Shown here: positions 50,349 through 59,660 of the stretch, piece by piece
Layout: the number at the start of each line of letters is the position of its first letter
Numbering within the stretch: position 1 is the first letter of the stretch
The notes under the pieces: model-generated
The model's database searches: none
The model's input: only the letters and a program-made list of their open reading frames with translations
What the model was told of the DNA's origin: nothing
Origin: Streptomyces phaeochromogenes
Lineage (GTDB): Bacteria; Actinomycetota; Actinomycetes; Streptomycetales; Streptomycetaceae
Direction: 5' to 3'
DNA length: 62,053 bases
NCBI RefSeq assembly: GCF_001418655.1
Contig: NZ_LIQZ01000149.1
Coordinates: 1 to 62,053, forward strand
Made by a program: the position numbers and the translations under genes

Positions 50349-51314
50349 ATGAAGGGCACCGTGGGCGAGTTGGGGGAGTTCGGGCTCATCAAGGAGCTCA
50401 CCTCACGGCTCACCACCACTCCGGCGGTACGCGTCGGGCCGGGCGACGACGCCGCCGTGGTGGCCGCCCCCGACCGCAGGGTCGTGGCGAGCACCGACAT
50501 CCTCCTGGAGGGTCGGCACTTCCGTCGCGACTGGTCCACGGCGTACGACGTCGGCCGCAAGGCGGCGGCGCAGAACCTCGCGGACATCGCCGCGATGGGC
50601 GCCGTGCCGACCGCGCTGCTGCTCGGCCTGGTCGTCCCGGCCGAACTCCCGGCCACCTGGCCGTCCGAGCTGATGGACGGCATCCGCGACGAGTGCCAGG
50701 TCGCCGGCGCGGCCGTGGTCGGCGGCGATGTCGTACGCGGCGACACGATCACCGTGGCGATCACCGCGCTCGGCGATCTGCGCAACCACGAGCCGGTCAC
50801 GCGCGCGGGCGCCCAGCCCGGTGACGTGGTGGCCGTGACGGGCTGGCTGGGCTGGTCCGCGGCCGGGCACGCCGTGCTCTCCCGCGGCTTCCGCTCGCCG
50901 CGCGCCTTCGTCGAGGCCCACCGGCGTCCGGAACCGCCGTACCACGCGGGCCCCGCCGCCGCCGGGCTCGGCGCCACCTCGATGACGGACGTCAGCGACG
51001 GGCTGATCGCCGACCTCGGGCACATTGCCGAGGCCAGCAAGGTACGCATCGACGTCCGCTCCGGCGCCGTCGACATCCCCACGCAGATGAACGACATCGG
51101 TCAGGCCGTCGGCGTCGACCCGCTCCAGTGGGTGCTCACCGGCGGCGAGGACCACGCGATCGTGGCGACCTTCCCGCCGGACGTGAAACTGCCCGCCCGC
51201 TGGAAGGTGATCGGCGAGGTCCTCAACCCGTCGGCGCTGCCGCAGGTGACGGTCGACGGGGCGCCGTGGACCAGCAAGGGCGGCTGGGACCACTTCGCGG
51301 ACATCGAGTCATGA
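50349..51314 (+). CDS. thiL: Thiamine-monophosphate kinase
   Basis: A 321-residue PurM/ThiL-fold kinase making thiamine diphosphate from thiamine monophosphate. [37 protein letters not shown], the helix [21 protein letters not shown], and GGDVVRGD are the family motifs; [15 protein letters not shown] and [14 protein letters not shown] lie in the C-half. AGGAG is eleven bases before the ATG. The stop overlaps thiD by four bases. No TPP riboswitch (CTGAGA motif) was found in the 5' region. Confidence 0.95.
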   Translation: MKGTVGELGEFGLIKELTSRLTTTPAVRVGPGDDAAVVAAPDRRVVASTDILLEGRHFRRDWSTAYDVGRKAAAQNLADIAAMGAVPTALLLGLVVPAELPATWPSELMDGIRDECQVAGAAVVGGDVVRGDTITVAITALGDLRNHEPVTRAGAQPGDVVAVTGWLGWSAAGHAVLSRGFRSPRAFVEAHRRPEPPYHAGPAAAGLGATSMTDVSDGLIADLGHIAEASKVRIDVRSGAVDIPTQMNDIGQAVGVDPLQWVLTGGEDHAIVATFPPDVKLPARWKVIGEVLNPSALPQVTVDGAPWTSKGGWDHFADIES

Positions 51315-52129
51315 GTGCCTCGTCCCGTGCGAGTGCCCCGCCCAGGGTTCTGACGGTCGCCGGCTCCGACTCCGGAGGCGGCGCCGGGATCCAGGCCGAC
51401 CTGAAGACGATGCTCGCGCTCGGCGTGCACGGCATGAGCGTGCTCACCGCCGTCACCGCGCAGAACTCCCTCGGCGTACAAGGCGCTTGGGAACTGCCGG
51501 TGGAGGCGGTGCGCGCGCAGTACCGCAGCGTGGTCGACGACATCGGCGTCGACGCGGTGAAGACCGGAATGCTCTCCTCGGCCGAACTCGTCGAGACCGT
51601 CGCCGAGTTGATCGGCGGCACGGCCGTGCCCTCCGTCGTCGACCCGGTCGGTGTCTCCAAGCACGGCGACTCGCTGCTCGCCGCGTCGGCGCTGGATTCC
51701 GTACGCACGAAGCTGCTGCCCGTCGCGACGGTGGCGACGCCGAACCTCGACGAGGTGGCCCAGCTGGCCGGTGTGGAGGTCGAGTCGGAGGACGGGATGC
51801 GGCGCGCGGCGGCGGCCGTGCTGGCGTACGGGCCGACGTGGGTGCTGATCAAGGGCGGTCACCTCAGTGGCGACGCCGTTGATTTCCTCACGGACGGCTC
51901 GGAGGAGCACTGGCTGCGGGCCCCCCGGTTCGACAACCGGCACACGCACGGCACGGGGTGCACCCTCGCGAGCGCCATCGCTTCGGGGCTCGCGAAGGGG
52001 CAGTCGGTGCCGGAGGCGGTCGCGGCGGCGAAGGAGTACGTCACCGGGGCGATCGCGGGCGGCTTCGCGCTCGGCGGCGGGATCGGGCCGGTGGATCATG
52101 GGTGGCGGTTCGGGGCGGGCGACGCGTAA
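51311..52129 (+). CDS. thiD: Hydroxymethylpyrimidine / phosphomethylpyrimidine kinase
   Basis: A 272-residue ribokinase-fold enzyme that phosphorylates HMP and HMP-P for thiamine synthesis. [48 protein letters not shown] and the anion hole [22 protein letters not shown] are conserved. The usual DPVMVAKSGD segment reads [10 protein letters not shown] here. Coupled to thiL. The stop codon is part of a 26-bp perfect palindrome (52125-52150). Confidence 0.95.
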   Translation: MSASSRASAPPRVLTVAGSDSGGGAGIQADLKTMLALGVHGMSVLTAVTAQNSLGVQGAWELPVEAVRAQYRSVVDDIGVDAVKTGMLSSAELVETVAELIGGTAVPSVVDPVGVSKHGDSLLAASALDSVRTKLLPVATVATPNLDEVAQLAGVEVESEDGMRRAAAAVLAYGPTWVLIKGGHLSGDAVDFLTDGSEEHWLRAPRFDNRHTHGTGCTLASAIASGLAKGQSVPEAVAAAKEYVTGAIAGGFALGGGIGPVDHGWRFGAGDA

Positions 52130-52150
52130 ACGCTTGCGCAAGCGTTTACG
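52125..52150. promoter_or_regulatory. Perfect 26-bp palindrome at the thiD stop codon
   Basis: The arm CGTAAACGCTTGC is followed directly by its exact complement. The centre ACGCTTGCGCAAGCGT resembles LacI/GalR-family operators. It lacks a loop or T-run and lies between convergent thiD and rpmB, where an ordinary terminator already exists for rpmB. Confidence 0.6.
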
Positions 52151-52233
52151 TCCGCAGGCGAGGCAGTCGCGGGCCCGTCCCGTCTTCGGCTCTTCGGGCT
52201 CAGTGAACTTGGCGAACTCTGCGGACACAGCAA

Positions 52234-52265
52234 AAAGCCGGTCCACCGTGAAGTGGACCGGCTTT
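52234..52265 (-). terminator. Terminator of rpmB
   Basis: AAAGCCGGTCCAC pairs perfectly with GTGGACCGGCTTT around CGTGAA. On the minus strand the stem ends in GCTTTTTG, a T-run. It lies 38 bases behind the rpmB stop. Confidence 0.85.
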
Positions 52266-52303
52266 GAGCAGCGAACCAGCAGTGGCCGCGCGCTAGCAGA
52301 GCG

Positions 52304-52489
52304 TCAGCGCGAGACCTTGCCGGCCTTGATGCACGAGGTGCAAGCGTTCACGCGCTTCGGCGTCCCGCCCACTACGGTACGAACGCGCTGGATGTTCGGG
52401 TTCCAGCGACGGGGCGTACGGCGGTGAGAGTGCGAGATGTTGTTGCCGAAGCCCGGCCCCTTGCCGCAGACGTCGCAGTTGGCAGCCAC
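52304..52489 (-). CDS. rpmB: 50S ribosomal protein L28
   Basis: A 61-residue L28: [35 protein letters not shown] and [14 protein letters not shown]. It keeps both CxxC pairs (CDVC, CTSC), i.e. the zinc-binding form; streptomycetes also own a Cys-free form induced under zinc limitation. The GTG at 52489 follows GGAG by six bases. It diverges from the DAK-type gene. Confidence 0.95.
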   Translation of the reverse strand: MAANCDVCGKGPGFGNNISHSHRRTPRRWNPNIQRVRTVVGGTPKRVNACTSCIKAGKVSR

Positions 52490-52524
52490 GGGTCACTCCA
52501 AAGACTTCAGATGCTCTTACGGAT

Positions 52525-52544
52525 GATCCCGGCATGCCGGGATC
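52525..52544. promoter_or_regulatory. Perfect 20-bp palindrome in the rpmB leader
   Basis: GATCCCGGCA is followed by its exact complement TGCCGGGATC, 36 bases upstream of the rpmB start, next to AGATCTAGGATCT. It could be an operator or a leader stem for rpmB, or control the divergent gene. Confidence 0.45.
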
Positions 52545-52737
52545 AAGATCTAGGATCTGAGTGGCGGTGCCAGGAGGAAGGCCCGATCGGATCGGGCAAC
52601 CGGAGCAGCATACAACGACTGCGTCCGTACAACGAAACTACCATGGCTGGCCCGGGGACCTGGCCCGGCCCTCTTCCGGTGGAGACCTGACCGGGGTCTA
52701 CGCTGCGTCGGACGTTCGGCTGTTCAAGGAGGCGCAG

Positions 52738-54576
52738 GTGCCGCAGGTGCCGCAGAGACTGGACGCGTCCGCGGTGCGTGCATGGTGCGGCTTCGCGCTG
52801 CGGGCGCTCGGCCGCGCGCGCGAGGAGATCGACGCGATCAACGTGTATCCCGTGGCGGACGGGGACACCGGCACCAATCTGTACCTGACTGTGGAGTCGG
52901 CGACCGCGGCGGTCGAGGCCGTCTTCGCGGGTCATGCCGCACTTGAGGGCGGCAAGAAAGCCCCCCATGGACCGGAAGCCTTCGACGGCCGGGAAGCTCT
53001 GGACGGGCACGAAGCCGTCGCCGGGCAGGCGGTCTCCCACGGCCGGGTGCCCGAAGGGCCGGCCCTCGCCGACGCGGTGCACGCGATGGCGCACGGCGCG
53101 CTCATAGGGGCCCGGGGGAACTCCGGGACGATCCTCGCGCAGCTCCTGAGGGGCATGGCCCAGGTGCTCGCCGCCGACAGTGACGCGACACACACCGACG
53201 GGCAGGGTCTGGGGCTCGCTCTGCGGCGTGCGGCCGACTCGGCCCGGCAGGCGGTCGTGCACCCGGTCGAGGGCACGGTCCTCACGGTCGCCTCGGCCGC
53301 CGCCGACGCGGCCTCCGGCGCCGAGGGGGACTGCGGGGCGGTCGCGCGTGCGGCGTACGAGGGCGCGCGGGCGGCGCTCGCGGCGACTCCCGGGCAGCTG
53401 GCGGTCCTGGAGCGGGCCGGGGTGGTCGACGCGGGCGGACGCGGGCTCGTGGCCGTACTGGGCGCGCTGGTGGAGACGTTCACGGGCGAGGCGCCCGCCG
53501 CGGCGGCGGTGCCGGTTCTCGCGGGGCACGCGCGCGTGGGGGCGGATTCGGACGCGACGGGGCTCCACGCGCGCGCGGACGCCGCTGTGACGGAACATCC
53601 CGGAGAAGTGGGGGAGTGCGCGGATGGCGCCCCCGCGTCTGAGGAGGGCGGGCCTGCCTTCGAGGTGATCTACCTCCTGGAGGCGGAGGACGCGGCGGTG
53701 GCGCGGCTGCGGGACCGGCTCGACGCGCTCGGCGACTCGCTCGTCGTGGTCGGCGGGGACGGCCTGTGGAACGTCCATGTGCATGTCGACGACGCAGGCG
53801 CGGCCGTGGAGGCGGGCGTCGAGGCCGGGCGGCCGTACCGGATCCGGATCACGCACTTCGGGCTGGACGACGCGCACACGACGGGCGCCGGGAGCCGACC
53901 GGTCCGGGAGAGGGTCGAGCGCGCGGTCGTGGCCGTCGTCCCCGGAGAGGGCCTCGCGGGGCTCTACACCGAGGCGGGGGCCACCACGGTCCTCGCGCGT
54001 CCCGGGGAGCCGCCCGCCAGCGGTGAGCTCGTCGAGGCCGTACGGCGGGCCCACGCACGCGAGGTGGTGCTGTTGCCGAACGACGCCGAGCTGCGCCACA
54101 CCGCCGCCGCGGCGGCCGAGCAGGCCCGCACCGAGGGCGTCAGGGTCGCGCTGATCCCCACCCGGTCCGCGGTGCAGGGCATCGCGGCACTGGCCGTGCA
54201 CGAGCCAGGGCGGCGCTTCGACGAGGATGTCGTCGCGATGACCTCGGCCGCCGGTGCGACCCGGTACGCCGAGGTCGAGGTCGCGGAACGCCAGTCCTGG
54301 ACCATGGCCGGCATCTGCCAGGCCGGTGACATCCTCGGCCTCATCGAGGGCGACGTCGCCGTGATCGGCTCCGACGTCACGGCCACCGCCGAGGCGGTCC
54401 TGAACCGCATGCTCGCGGCGGGCGGCGAGATGGTCACCCTGGTCCTCGGCGACGAGGCCCCCGACACGATCGCGGCCCACCTCGAATCCCGCGTCCGGGA
54501 GTCCTACCTGGCCGTGGACACGGTCGTGTACCGGGGAGGCCGCCAGGGGGCGCTGCTCCTGATCGGCGTGGAGTAG
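52738..54576 (+). CDS. DAK/DegV-type fatty-acid-kinase-like protein
   Basis: A 612-residue protein of the YloV/FakA family. The N-terminal DhaL-like domain binds ATP and metal (INVYPVADGDTGTNLYLTVESA; HGALIGARGNSGTILAQLLRGMAQVL; HPVEGTVLTVASAAADAA). The C-terminal part is DegV-like (VAVVPGEGLAGLYTEAGATTV; LLPNDAELRHTAAAAAEQARTEGVRVALIPTRSAVQGIAALAVH). FakA with a FakB lipid carrier phosphorylates fatty acids. A repeated insertion (HGPEAFDGREALDGHEAVAG, about residues 80-110) is unusual. GTG at 52738 has AAGGAGG five bases upstream. In S. coelicolor I recall it adjacent to recG; here two genes intervene. Confidence 0.88.
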   Translation: MPQVPQRLDASAVRAWCGFALRALGRAREEIDAINVYPVADGDTGTNLYLTVESATAAVEAVFAGHAALEGGKKAPHGPEAFDGREALDGHEAVAGQAVSHGRVPEGPALADAVHAMAHGALIGARGNSGTILAQLLRGMAQVLAADSDATHTDGQGLGLALRRAADSARQAVVHPVEGTVLTVASAAADAASGAEGDCGAVARAAYEGARAALAATPGQLAVLERAGVVDAGGRGLVAVLGALVETFTGEAPAAAAVPVLAGHARVGADSDATGLHARADAAVTEHPGEVGECADGAPASEEGGPAFEVIYLLEAEDAAVARLRDRLDALGDSLVVVGGDGLWNVHVHVDDAGAAVEAGVEAGRPYRIRITHFGLDDAHTTGAGSRPVRERVERAVVAVVPGEGLAGLYTEAGATTVLARPGEPPASGELVEAVRRAHAREVVLLPNDAELRHTAAAAAEQARTEGVRVALIPTRSAVQGIAALAVHEPGRRFDEDVVAMTSAAGATRYAEVEVAERQSWTMAGICQAGDILGLIEGDVAVIGSDVTATAEAVLNRMLAAGGEMVTLVLGDEAPDTIAAHLESRVRESYLAVDTVVYRGGRQGALLLIGVE

Positions 54577-54598
54577 GCGGCCATTCCTTCCGTGCCCT

Positions 54599-54643
54599 GA
54601 AGGGGCGCGGGGCTGTGACATATGCGGCTACGCCGCGTGGGCG
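54599..54643 (+). repeat. Interspersed Streptomyces repeat, first copy
   Basis: GCGCGGGGCTGTG, ATATGCGGCT and CGCCGCGTGGGCG in order match the window-end copy at 62008-62053. It lies between convergent genes at one border of the HSP90-TPR pair. Confidence 0.7.
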
Positions 54644-54698
54644 CGACCAGCCACAGCGGGCCCGCAGACCAGACAAGGACCGGCCTCCAAGCGGAGCG

Positions 54699-57653
54699 CT
54701 ACGCGGTCGACTCCGTCGCCCGCAGCAACCGCTCCGCCTCGGCCCGCCGGGCCACCACCGTCTCGTTCGCCCCGTCCCCCTCGGCGTACGCGGCGAGCAC
54801 CTCACGCGCGCGTGCCGCCGCCCAGCCGGGGTGTTCGAGGTCCGCCTCCAGCCACCCGGCGGCGAGTTGGGCGCCGGTGCGGCTGTGCAGGGCGTCCTCG
54901 CCGAGGGAGAGAAAGCCCGCGACGGCCAGCGTGACGTGGGCCAGGGCCTCCTCGAACAGGGCGTGGATCGCCTCGTCGTCGGCGTCGTCGGGCGTGGAGC
55001 GGGCGACGAGGTCGCCGAACTGCCGGTGCGTCTGGGCGAGTTCGGCGACGAGTTGTGCGCGTGCCTCGTCGTCCTCAGGCACCTCGTCCTCGCACACGCG
55101 GACCGCCTCGCCCATCAACTCGCGTGCCGTGTCGAGCCCCGAGCCCTCCTCGCGCACCGCGAGCCACGCGCGCGCCCGCAGGGAGCGGATCAGCCCGTGG
55201 ACGTTGCCGAGGGACCGCCAGAGGCCACCGGCGCGCGCGTAGGCCTGCTCCGCCTCCGGGAGCAGTTCCGCGTGGCCGAGGGCCTCCGCGGCGAGATGGG
55301 CGAGCATCGCGTGGTCGTGCTGCTCGGGCCAGTGCCGGGCGATCTCGGCCGCCTGGAGCCAGTGTTCTGCGGCCTCGCGGTGTTCGCCGAGCTCGGTGAG
55401 ACAGTCGCCGAGCCACCAGTGGGTCTGCACGATCGCCCCGTCGCCGTGCGTCTGCGCGCTCAGCTCGGGCAGCGCCGACTCCAGGACCTCCGCGGCCTCG
55501 GCCCAGTGCCCCTGACGCAGCAGGAAGCCGCCGAGCTGATGTCTGGCCCAGGCACCGAGCGTGGCCCCCTCGCCGCCCTCGTCGGCCCAGTGCGACGCCT
55601 CCAGGGCGTGGTCGGCGGCGGGCCCGAACCGACCGGTGGCGCCGAGTATCTCGGCCAGTTGGAGGTGCAGTTGGGCGTGGCCGGTCGGCTCCAGGAAATC
55701 CGCGCCGTGCTCCAGCGCCCCCCGGGCCGCGCGCTCGGCCGCCTCGGCGTCGCCCAGGTGGCGTGCGATTCCGGTGAGCCGGGCCTCGTACTCCACCGCG
55801 AACCACGGCAGCCCGGCCGCCACGAACGCCTCCGAGCCACGCGTGAGCAGCTCCGCGGCCCTCTCCGCGTCCCCGGCGTGCGCGGCGAGCTCCCCGAGCA
55901 TGGCCTGTGCCTCCGCGGCCCGGGAGGCGACCAGGACGTCGTTCCCGGCCTCCGGCTCGGCGAGGGCAAGCAGCTCCCGTGCGGCCGTCTCCGCGGCGGC
56001 CAGGGCCTCGGTGCCGTCTCCAGCGCCGTTCACCTCCGCCGCCTCGTGCACCCGCTGCAGCAGGATGCGTGCCCGTCCCACCAGTACCGAGGCGGCCTGC
56101 TGGACACCGGTCCCGCCCTCCGCGTAGAGGGCGAGCACCCGCTCGTACGGCTCCGAGACCGCGGCCAGCGCCTCGCGGGTCCGGCCGGAGAGGGCCAGTA
56201 CGTACGCTCCACGCGCGCGTGCCGCCAGGGCCTCGCCCGGGTCGCCCGCGGCCTCGTACAGCTCGGCGGCGCGGGCGAACAGCTCCACGCCCTCGGGGCC
56301 CAGGCCCATCGCCTCGTGGTCGGTCAGCTCCGCGCGGTCGCGGGGAGTCAGGTCCTCGTCGTCCGCCGCCTCCGCCTCCGCGACCGCGGCCCATGCCGCG
56401 ACGGAATCCGGGTGCAGGGCGGCCGAGAGCCGACGGGCCTCGGCGAGCAGCGCGGCCAGATCCGGCTCGGAGTCGGCAGTGGCATCCGTGGACGGGGCCG
56501 GCGCGGGCCGGGCGGGAGCGGCCACGGTCGGTGTCGTGCGTATGCCCAGGGGCAGCCGCTCCACCAGCGGCGGCTGGTCCATGCGCTCCCGGACGCGTCC
56601 GCTCACGTACGCCGTGCCGTTGCGCTCGTCGAAGCGGCCCGCCAGCGAAAGGGCCTCCACGCGCGCGTGGGCGGCGAGTTCGGCCGCGGTCCAGGTGCGG
56701 CCGGCCGGTCCCGGCACGGTCTGCGCGCCGAGCCCGAGCGAGGTCAGCCGGTCCGTCAGCAGGGCGACCACGGCCAGGAAGTCCATCCGGCTGCGCGGTT
56801 CCCCGGCGTCCGTGAAGTAGGCGGGACGTTCCGCCAGCAGCTCCAGGGCCCGCGCCTCGTTGCCGGTGAGCACGCAGAACTCCACGTGGTCCGCGTACGC
56901 GCCGCGCATGCTCTCCATGGGACGTACGAGCCGGAAGCCGCGCAGATGGTGGGCCCGCGCCTCGTCCGGGCGGCCGAGCCGCAGCAGGGGCACCAGCGAG
57001 GACGCGAGGACCGCGTGCGGCTCGTGGGCGCACGTGTACTCGCCCTCCAGGACGGGCCGCCACAGCTCCAGGGCCTCGGCGTCGGAACCCTGCTCGGCCC
57101 GCCACCAGCCCTGGTCGTGCAGTTCGCAGGCGTGGCAGTCGGCCATGCTGTCCCGGTCGGCGGCCAGCCACGCGGTGTACGCCCGCTCGGCCCGCGCCAG
57201 GTCCCCGATGGACCGCGCCACCGTGAACTCGGTGCTGCGGACCGCCCGTTCGGAGTGACCGGCGAGCCGGTAGCGGTGCTCCATCTCGCCGAGCCACTTC
57301 TCGATGGAGGCGAGCGGAACATGCGGCTGGCCGACCATTCCGGAGGACACCCACTTGAAGACCCAGTGCAGGGAGTGGGTCTCGTACTCGTCGAAGTCCT
57401 CGGGGTGTTCGTCCCACATGCGCAGCAGGCGCGCGAAGGGGACGAACATCCGGTCCTTCTCGGAGCTGTAGTTGTAGACCTTCAGCTGATGGCCGAGCGC
57501 CTCGATCACGGCGAGCGGGATGTTCAGCTTCTCGGCCTCGGCGAGCAGGACCTCCGCGCGCGCGTTGCGGGCCGGGCCCTCCGGCTGCTCGTAGTTCTCC
57601 TGCATCGCCCGGCGCAGCGCGTCGAAGTCCATGTTTTCACCGGTCCGGCTCAT
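54699..57653 (-). CDS. Tetratricopeptide-repeat protein paired with HSP90
   Basis: A 984-residue, cytoplasmic, mostly helical protein with many TPR-like units. Clear ones are in residues about 430-900 (GEALAARARGAYVLALSGRTREALAAV, HWAEAAEVLESALPELSAQ, EHREAAEHWLQAAEIARHWPE). The first 380 residues are more divergent repeats with a conserved-looking CHACELHDQGWWRAEQG. The ATG at 57653 overlaps the HSP90 stop by four bases (ATGA) with GGAGGAGGG just upstream, so the two proteins are made together. It is probably a scaffold or co-chaperone for the HSP90-like protein. No catalytic motif was found. Confidence 0.85.
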   Translation of the reverse strand: MSRTGENMDFDALRRAMQENYEQPEGPARNARAEVLLAEAEKLNIPLAVIEALGHQLKVYNYSSEKDRMFVPFARLLRMWDEHPEDFDEYETHSLHWVFKWVSSGMVGQPHVPLASIEKWLGEMEHRYRLAGHSERAVRSTEFTVARSIGDLARAERAYTAWLAADRDSMADCHACELHDQGWWRAEQGSDAEALELWRPVLEGEYTCAHEPHAVLASSLVPLLRLGRPDEARAHHLRGFRLVRPMESMRGAYADHVEFCVLTGNEARALELLAERPAYFTDAGEPRSRMDFLAVVALLTDRLTSLGLGAQTVPGPAGRTWTAAELAAHARVEALSLAGRFDERNGTAYVSGRVRERMDQPPLVERLPLGIRTTPTVAAPARPAPAPSTDATADSEPDLAALLAEARRLSAALHPDSVAAWAAVAEAEAADDEDLTPRDRAELTDHEAMGLGPEGVELFARAAELYEAAGDPGEALAARARGAYVLALSGRTREALAAVSEPYERVLALYAEGGTGVQQAASVLVGRARILLQRVHEAAEVNGAGDGTEALAAAETAARELLALAEPEAGNDVLVASRAAEAQAMLGELAAHAGDAERAAELLTRGSEAFVAAGLPWFAVEYEARLTGIARHLGDAEAAERAARGALEHGADFLEPTGHAQLHLQLAEILGATGRFGPAADHALEASHWADEGGEGATLGAWARHQLGGFLLRQGHWAEAAEVLESALPELSAQTHGDGAIVQTHWWLGDCLTELGEHREAAEHWLQAAEIARHWPEQHDHAMLAHLAAEALGHAELLPEAEQAYARAGGLWRSLGNVHGLIRSLRARAWLAVREEGSGLDTARELMGEAVRVCEDEVPEDDEARAQLVAELAQTHRQFGDLVARSTPDDADDEAIHALFEEALAHVTLAVAGFLSLGEDALHSRTGAQLAAGWLEADLEHPGWAAARAREVLAAYAEGDGANETVVARRAEAERLLRATESTA

Positions 57654-59497
57654 CGGGGGCCCTCCTCCGGGGAGTCGCTGTGGGTGGCCCACTCCAGGAG
57701 GCCGATGAACGACCGGTTCAGGAGTGCCGAGTCCGCCGGTCGCAGCGGGCGCTGGGCCATCAGCAGGGCCTGCCCGTAGAGGGACTCCGTCGCCGTCCCG
57801 ATCAGCTCCCGGTCGTCGAGTGAACTGATCCTCCGGATCAGCGGGTTGAGGTGGTTGAGCACCAGCCGCGCGCGCGGGGCGCTGCCGCGCAGCGAGCCGA
57901 GGATGCCCGCCCACAGGTCGTCGGCCTGCTCCTCGGCCTCCGCGCGGGCCTGCTCGTGGCGGGCCGCCCGGTCGTCCAGGTGCAGTGCGGGCACGGAGAG
58001 GGGGTGGAAGGCGCGCAGGACCACATCGCACCCCAGGGGGTCGAGTTTGGCCCGCGCGGCCCCCAGGAAGGCCGACAGGGCCAGCTCCACCGCCGGGTCG
58101 ACCGAGTCCAGATGCGCGGTCACCGTGTCGGCGTCCAGCTCCGCCACGACCGTCCCGGGCCGCACCGAGGGCAGCGCCTCGACCAGCTCGCTGTCGTACG
58201 TGTAGCCGCCGTTGACGACACCCACGCCCTGCGCGGACGCGATCGGCGCGACCTGGCGGTACTCCTCCACGGACCGCGTGAAGTGCACCACCGGGTGCCG
58301 CTGGGCGAACTCCTCCAGGGACAGTTGCCCGTCGGTCGTCTCGAAGGGCAGCCACGGCAGCATCGTGCGCAGCATCTCGCTGTCGTGCCGCGCCAGGGAC
58401 TTCACGCCCAGGTGGTGCACCGCCAGGAAGGCCGCGAGCCGCTCGGGATCACCGGCCGCGAGCCCCGTCAGCCAGGCCCTGATCCGCTCGCCCAGCGCCT
58501 CCCGTACGCCCGCCAGGGCCTCGTCCTCGTACAGCGCCTCGCGGGACGCGGTGGGCCGCAGGCTGTCCGTGTCGAGGACGCAGCGCACGAAGAACGCCCA
58601 GTCGGGCAGCAGCTGTTCGGCCCGCTCGGTGAGCAGCATGCCCTTCAGGTGCACGCGATGACCGGCGCGCTGGGCGGGACTGACCGCGGACGGCAGCACG
58701 TACGCCACCCCGCGTATCCCGGCGAGCGGCACGTCCAGGTCGATCGAGTCCAGCGGCGTGAACCCGAACAGCTCGTGGCAGTGCCGCCCCAGGGCCACCC
58801 TTCGGGAGGCGGGGCTCGGGTGCGCGCGGTCCCAGGGCGCCGGGAGGTCCGTGACCGCCTCGTCGCCCACCCGTACGTCGTACGGAAGCAGCGATCCGAA
58901 GTCCCGGGCGAGCGCGAGGACCCGCTCCTCGGACAGCCAGTCGGCGGCGCCCGGACGCGCCACCAGGTACACGGTCGTACCCGGTTCGGGGCGGGCCTCG
59001 TGAGGCAGCGTACGGACCGTGTACGAGCCGTCGTCGGCCGCCGTCCACTCCACGGGCGGTGCGTCCGGCGTACGGGCGCTGCGGCTGACCACCCGGATGC
59101 GCTCGGCGACCACGAAGCAGGCGAGCAGGCCGATGCCGAACTGCCCGAGGAAGTCGGAGCGCGCCGACTCCAGGCCCTCCGCCCGCTTGGAACTGCGGCC
59201 GATGGTCGCCAGGAGGCTGTGCACGTCCGTCTCGGTGAGCCCGATCCCGGAGTCCTCCACACGAAGGGCACCGCCCGGGCCGCCCTCGACGAACAGCCGC
59301 ACCAGGGCAGGTGCGTCGGGCTGCTCGGCACGCCGGGCGGTGATCGCGTCCACGGCGTTCTGCAGCAGCTCGCGCAGATACACCTTGGGGCTGGAGTAGA
59401 GGTGATGGGAGAGAAGGTCCACGAGGCCGCGCAGGTCGACCTGGAACGTATGGGGTGACTGGGAGCCTTGAGCTGACTGTGAGATCTGGGAGTCCAT
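57650..59497 (-). CDS. HSP90-family (HtpG-like) ATPase
   Basis: A 615-residue divergent HSP90. The GHKL nucleotide site has VYLRELLQNAVDAI (N47), the metal-proximal VEDSGIGLTETD (D82) and the lid glycines SDFLGQFGIGLLACFVV (near 120). The middle domain has GVAYVLPSAV and the typical HLKGMLLTERAEQLLPDWAFFVRCVLDTDSLRPTASREALYED. The C-terminal dimerization region is short and ends DSPEEGPR, with no EEVD-type TPR anchor. It is coupled to the TPR gene. The ATG at 59497 lacks a strong ribosome site. It is most likely a second, non-housekeeping chaperone; clients unknown. Confidence 0.9.
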   Translation of the reverse strand: MDSQISQSAQGSQSPHTFQVDLRGLVDLLSHHLYSSPKVYLRELLQNAVDAITARRAEQPDAPALVRLFVEGGPGGALRVEDSGIGLTETDVHSLLATIGRSSKRAEGLESARSDFLGQFGIGLLACFVVAERIRVVSRSARTPDAPPVEWTAADDGSYTVRTLPHEARPEPGTTVYLVARPGAADWLSEERVLALARDFGSLLPYDVRVGDEAVTDLPAPWDRAHPSPASRRVALGRHCHELFGFTPLDSIDLDVPLAGIRGVAYVLPSAVSPAQRAGHRVHLKGMLLTERAEQLLPDWAFFVRCVLDTDSLRPTASREALYEDEALAGVREALGERIRAWLTGLAAGDPERLAAFLAVHHLGVKSLARHDSEMLRTMLPWLPFETTDGQLSLEEFAQRHPVVHFTRSVEEYRQVAPIASAQGVGVVNGGYTYDSELVEALPSVRPGTVVAELDADTVTAHLDSVDPAVELALSAFLGAARAKLDPLGCDVVLRAFHPLSVPALHLDDRAARHEQARAEAEEQADDLWAGILGSLRGSAPRARLVLNHLNPLIRRISSLDDRELIGTATESLYGQALLMAQRPLRPADSALLNRSFIGLLEWATHSDSPEEGPR

Positions 59498-59660
59498 CGT
59501 CGCTGCGCCGGTGGGGGGACGTGCGACGGCGCGGGGTCGGGCGGTCCCAAGACGAGGTGACCGCGAACAGGGCCGGAGCCGGACATCCTAGGCCCCGAAC
59601 CAGCCGTCTGACCAGCGGATTTCCGGGACGTATACGGCATTGTCAGTGCGGTGGTGTGCA

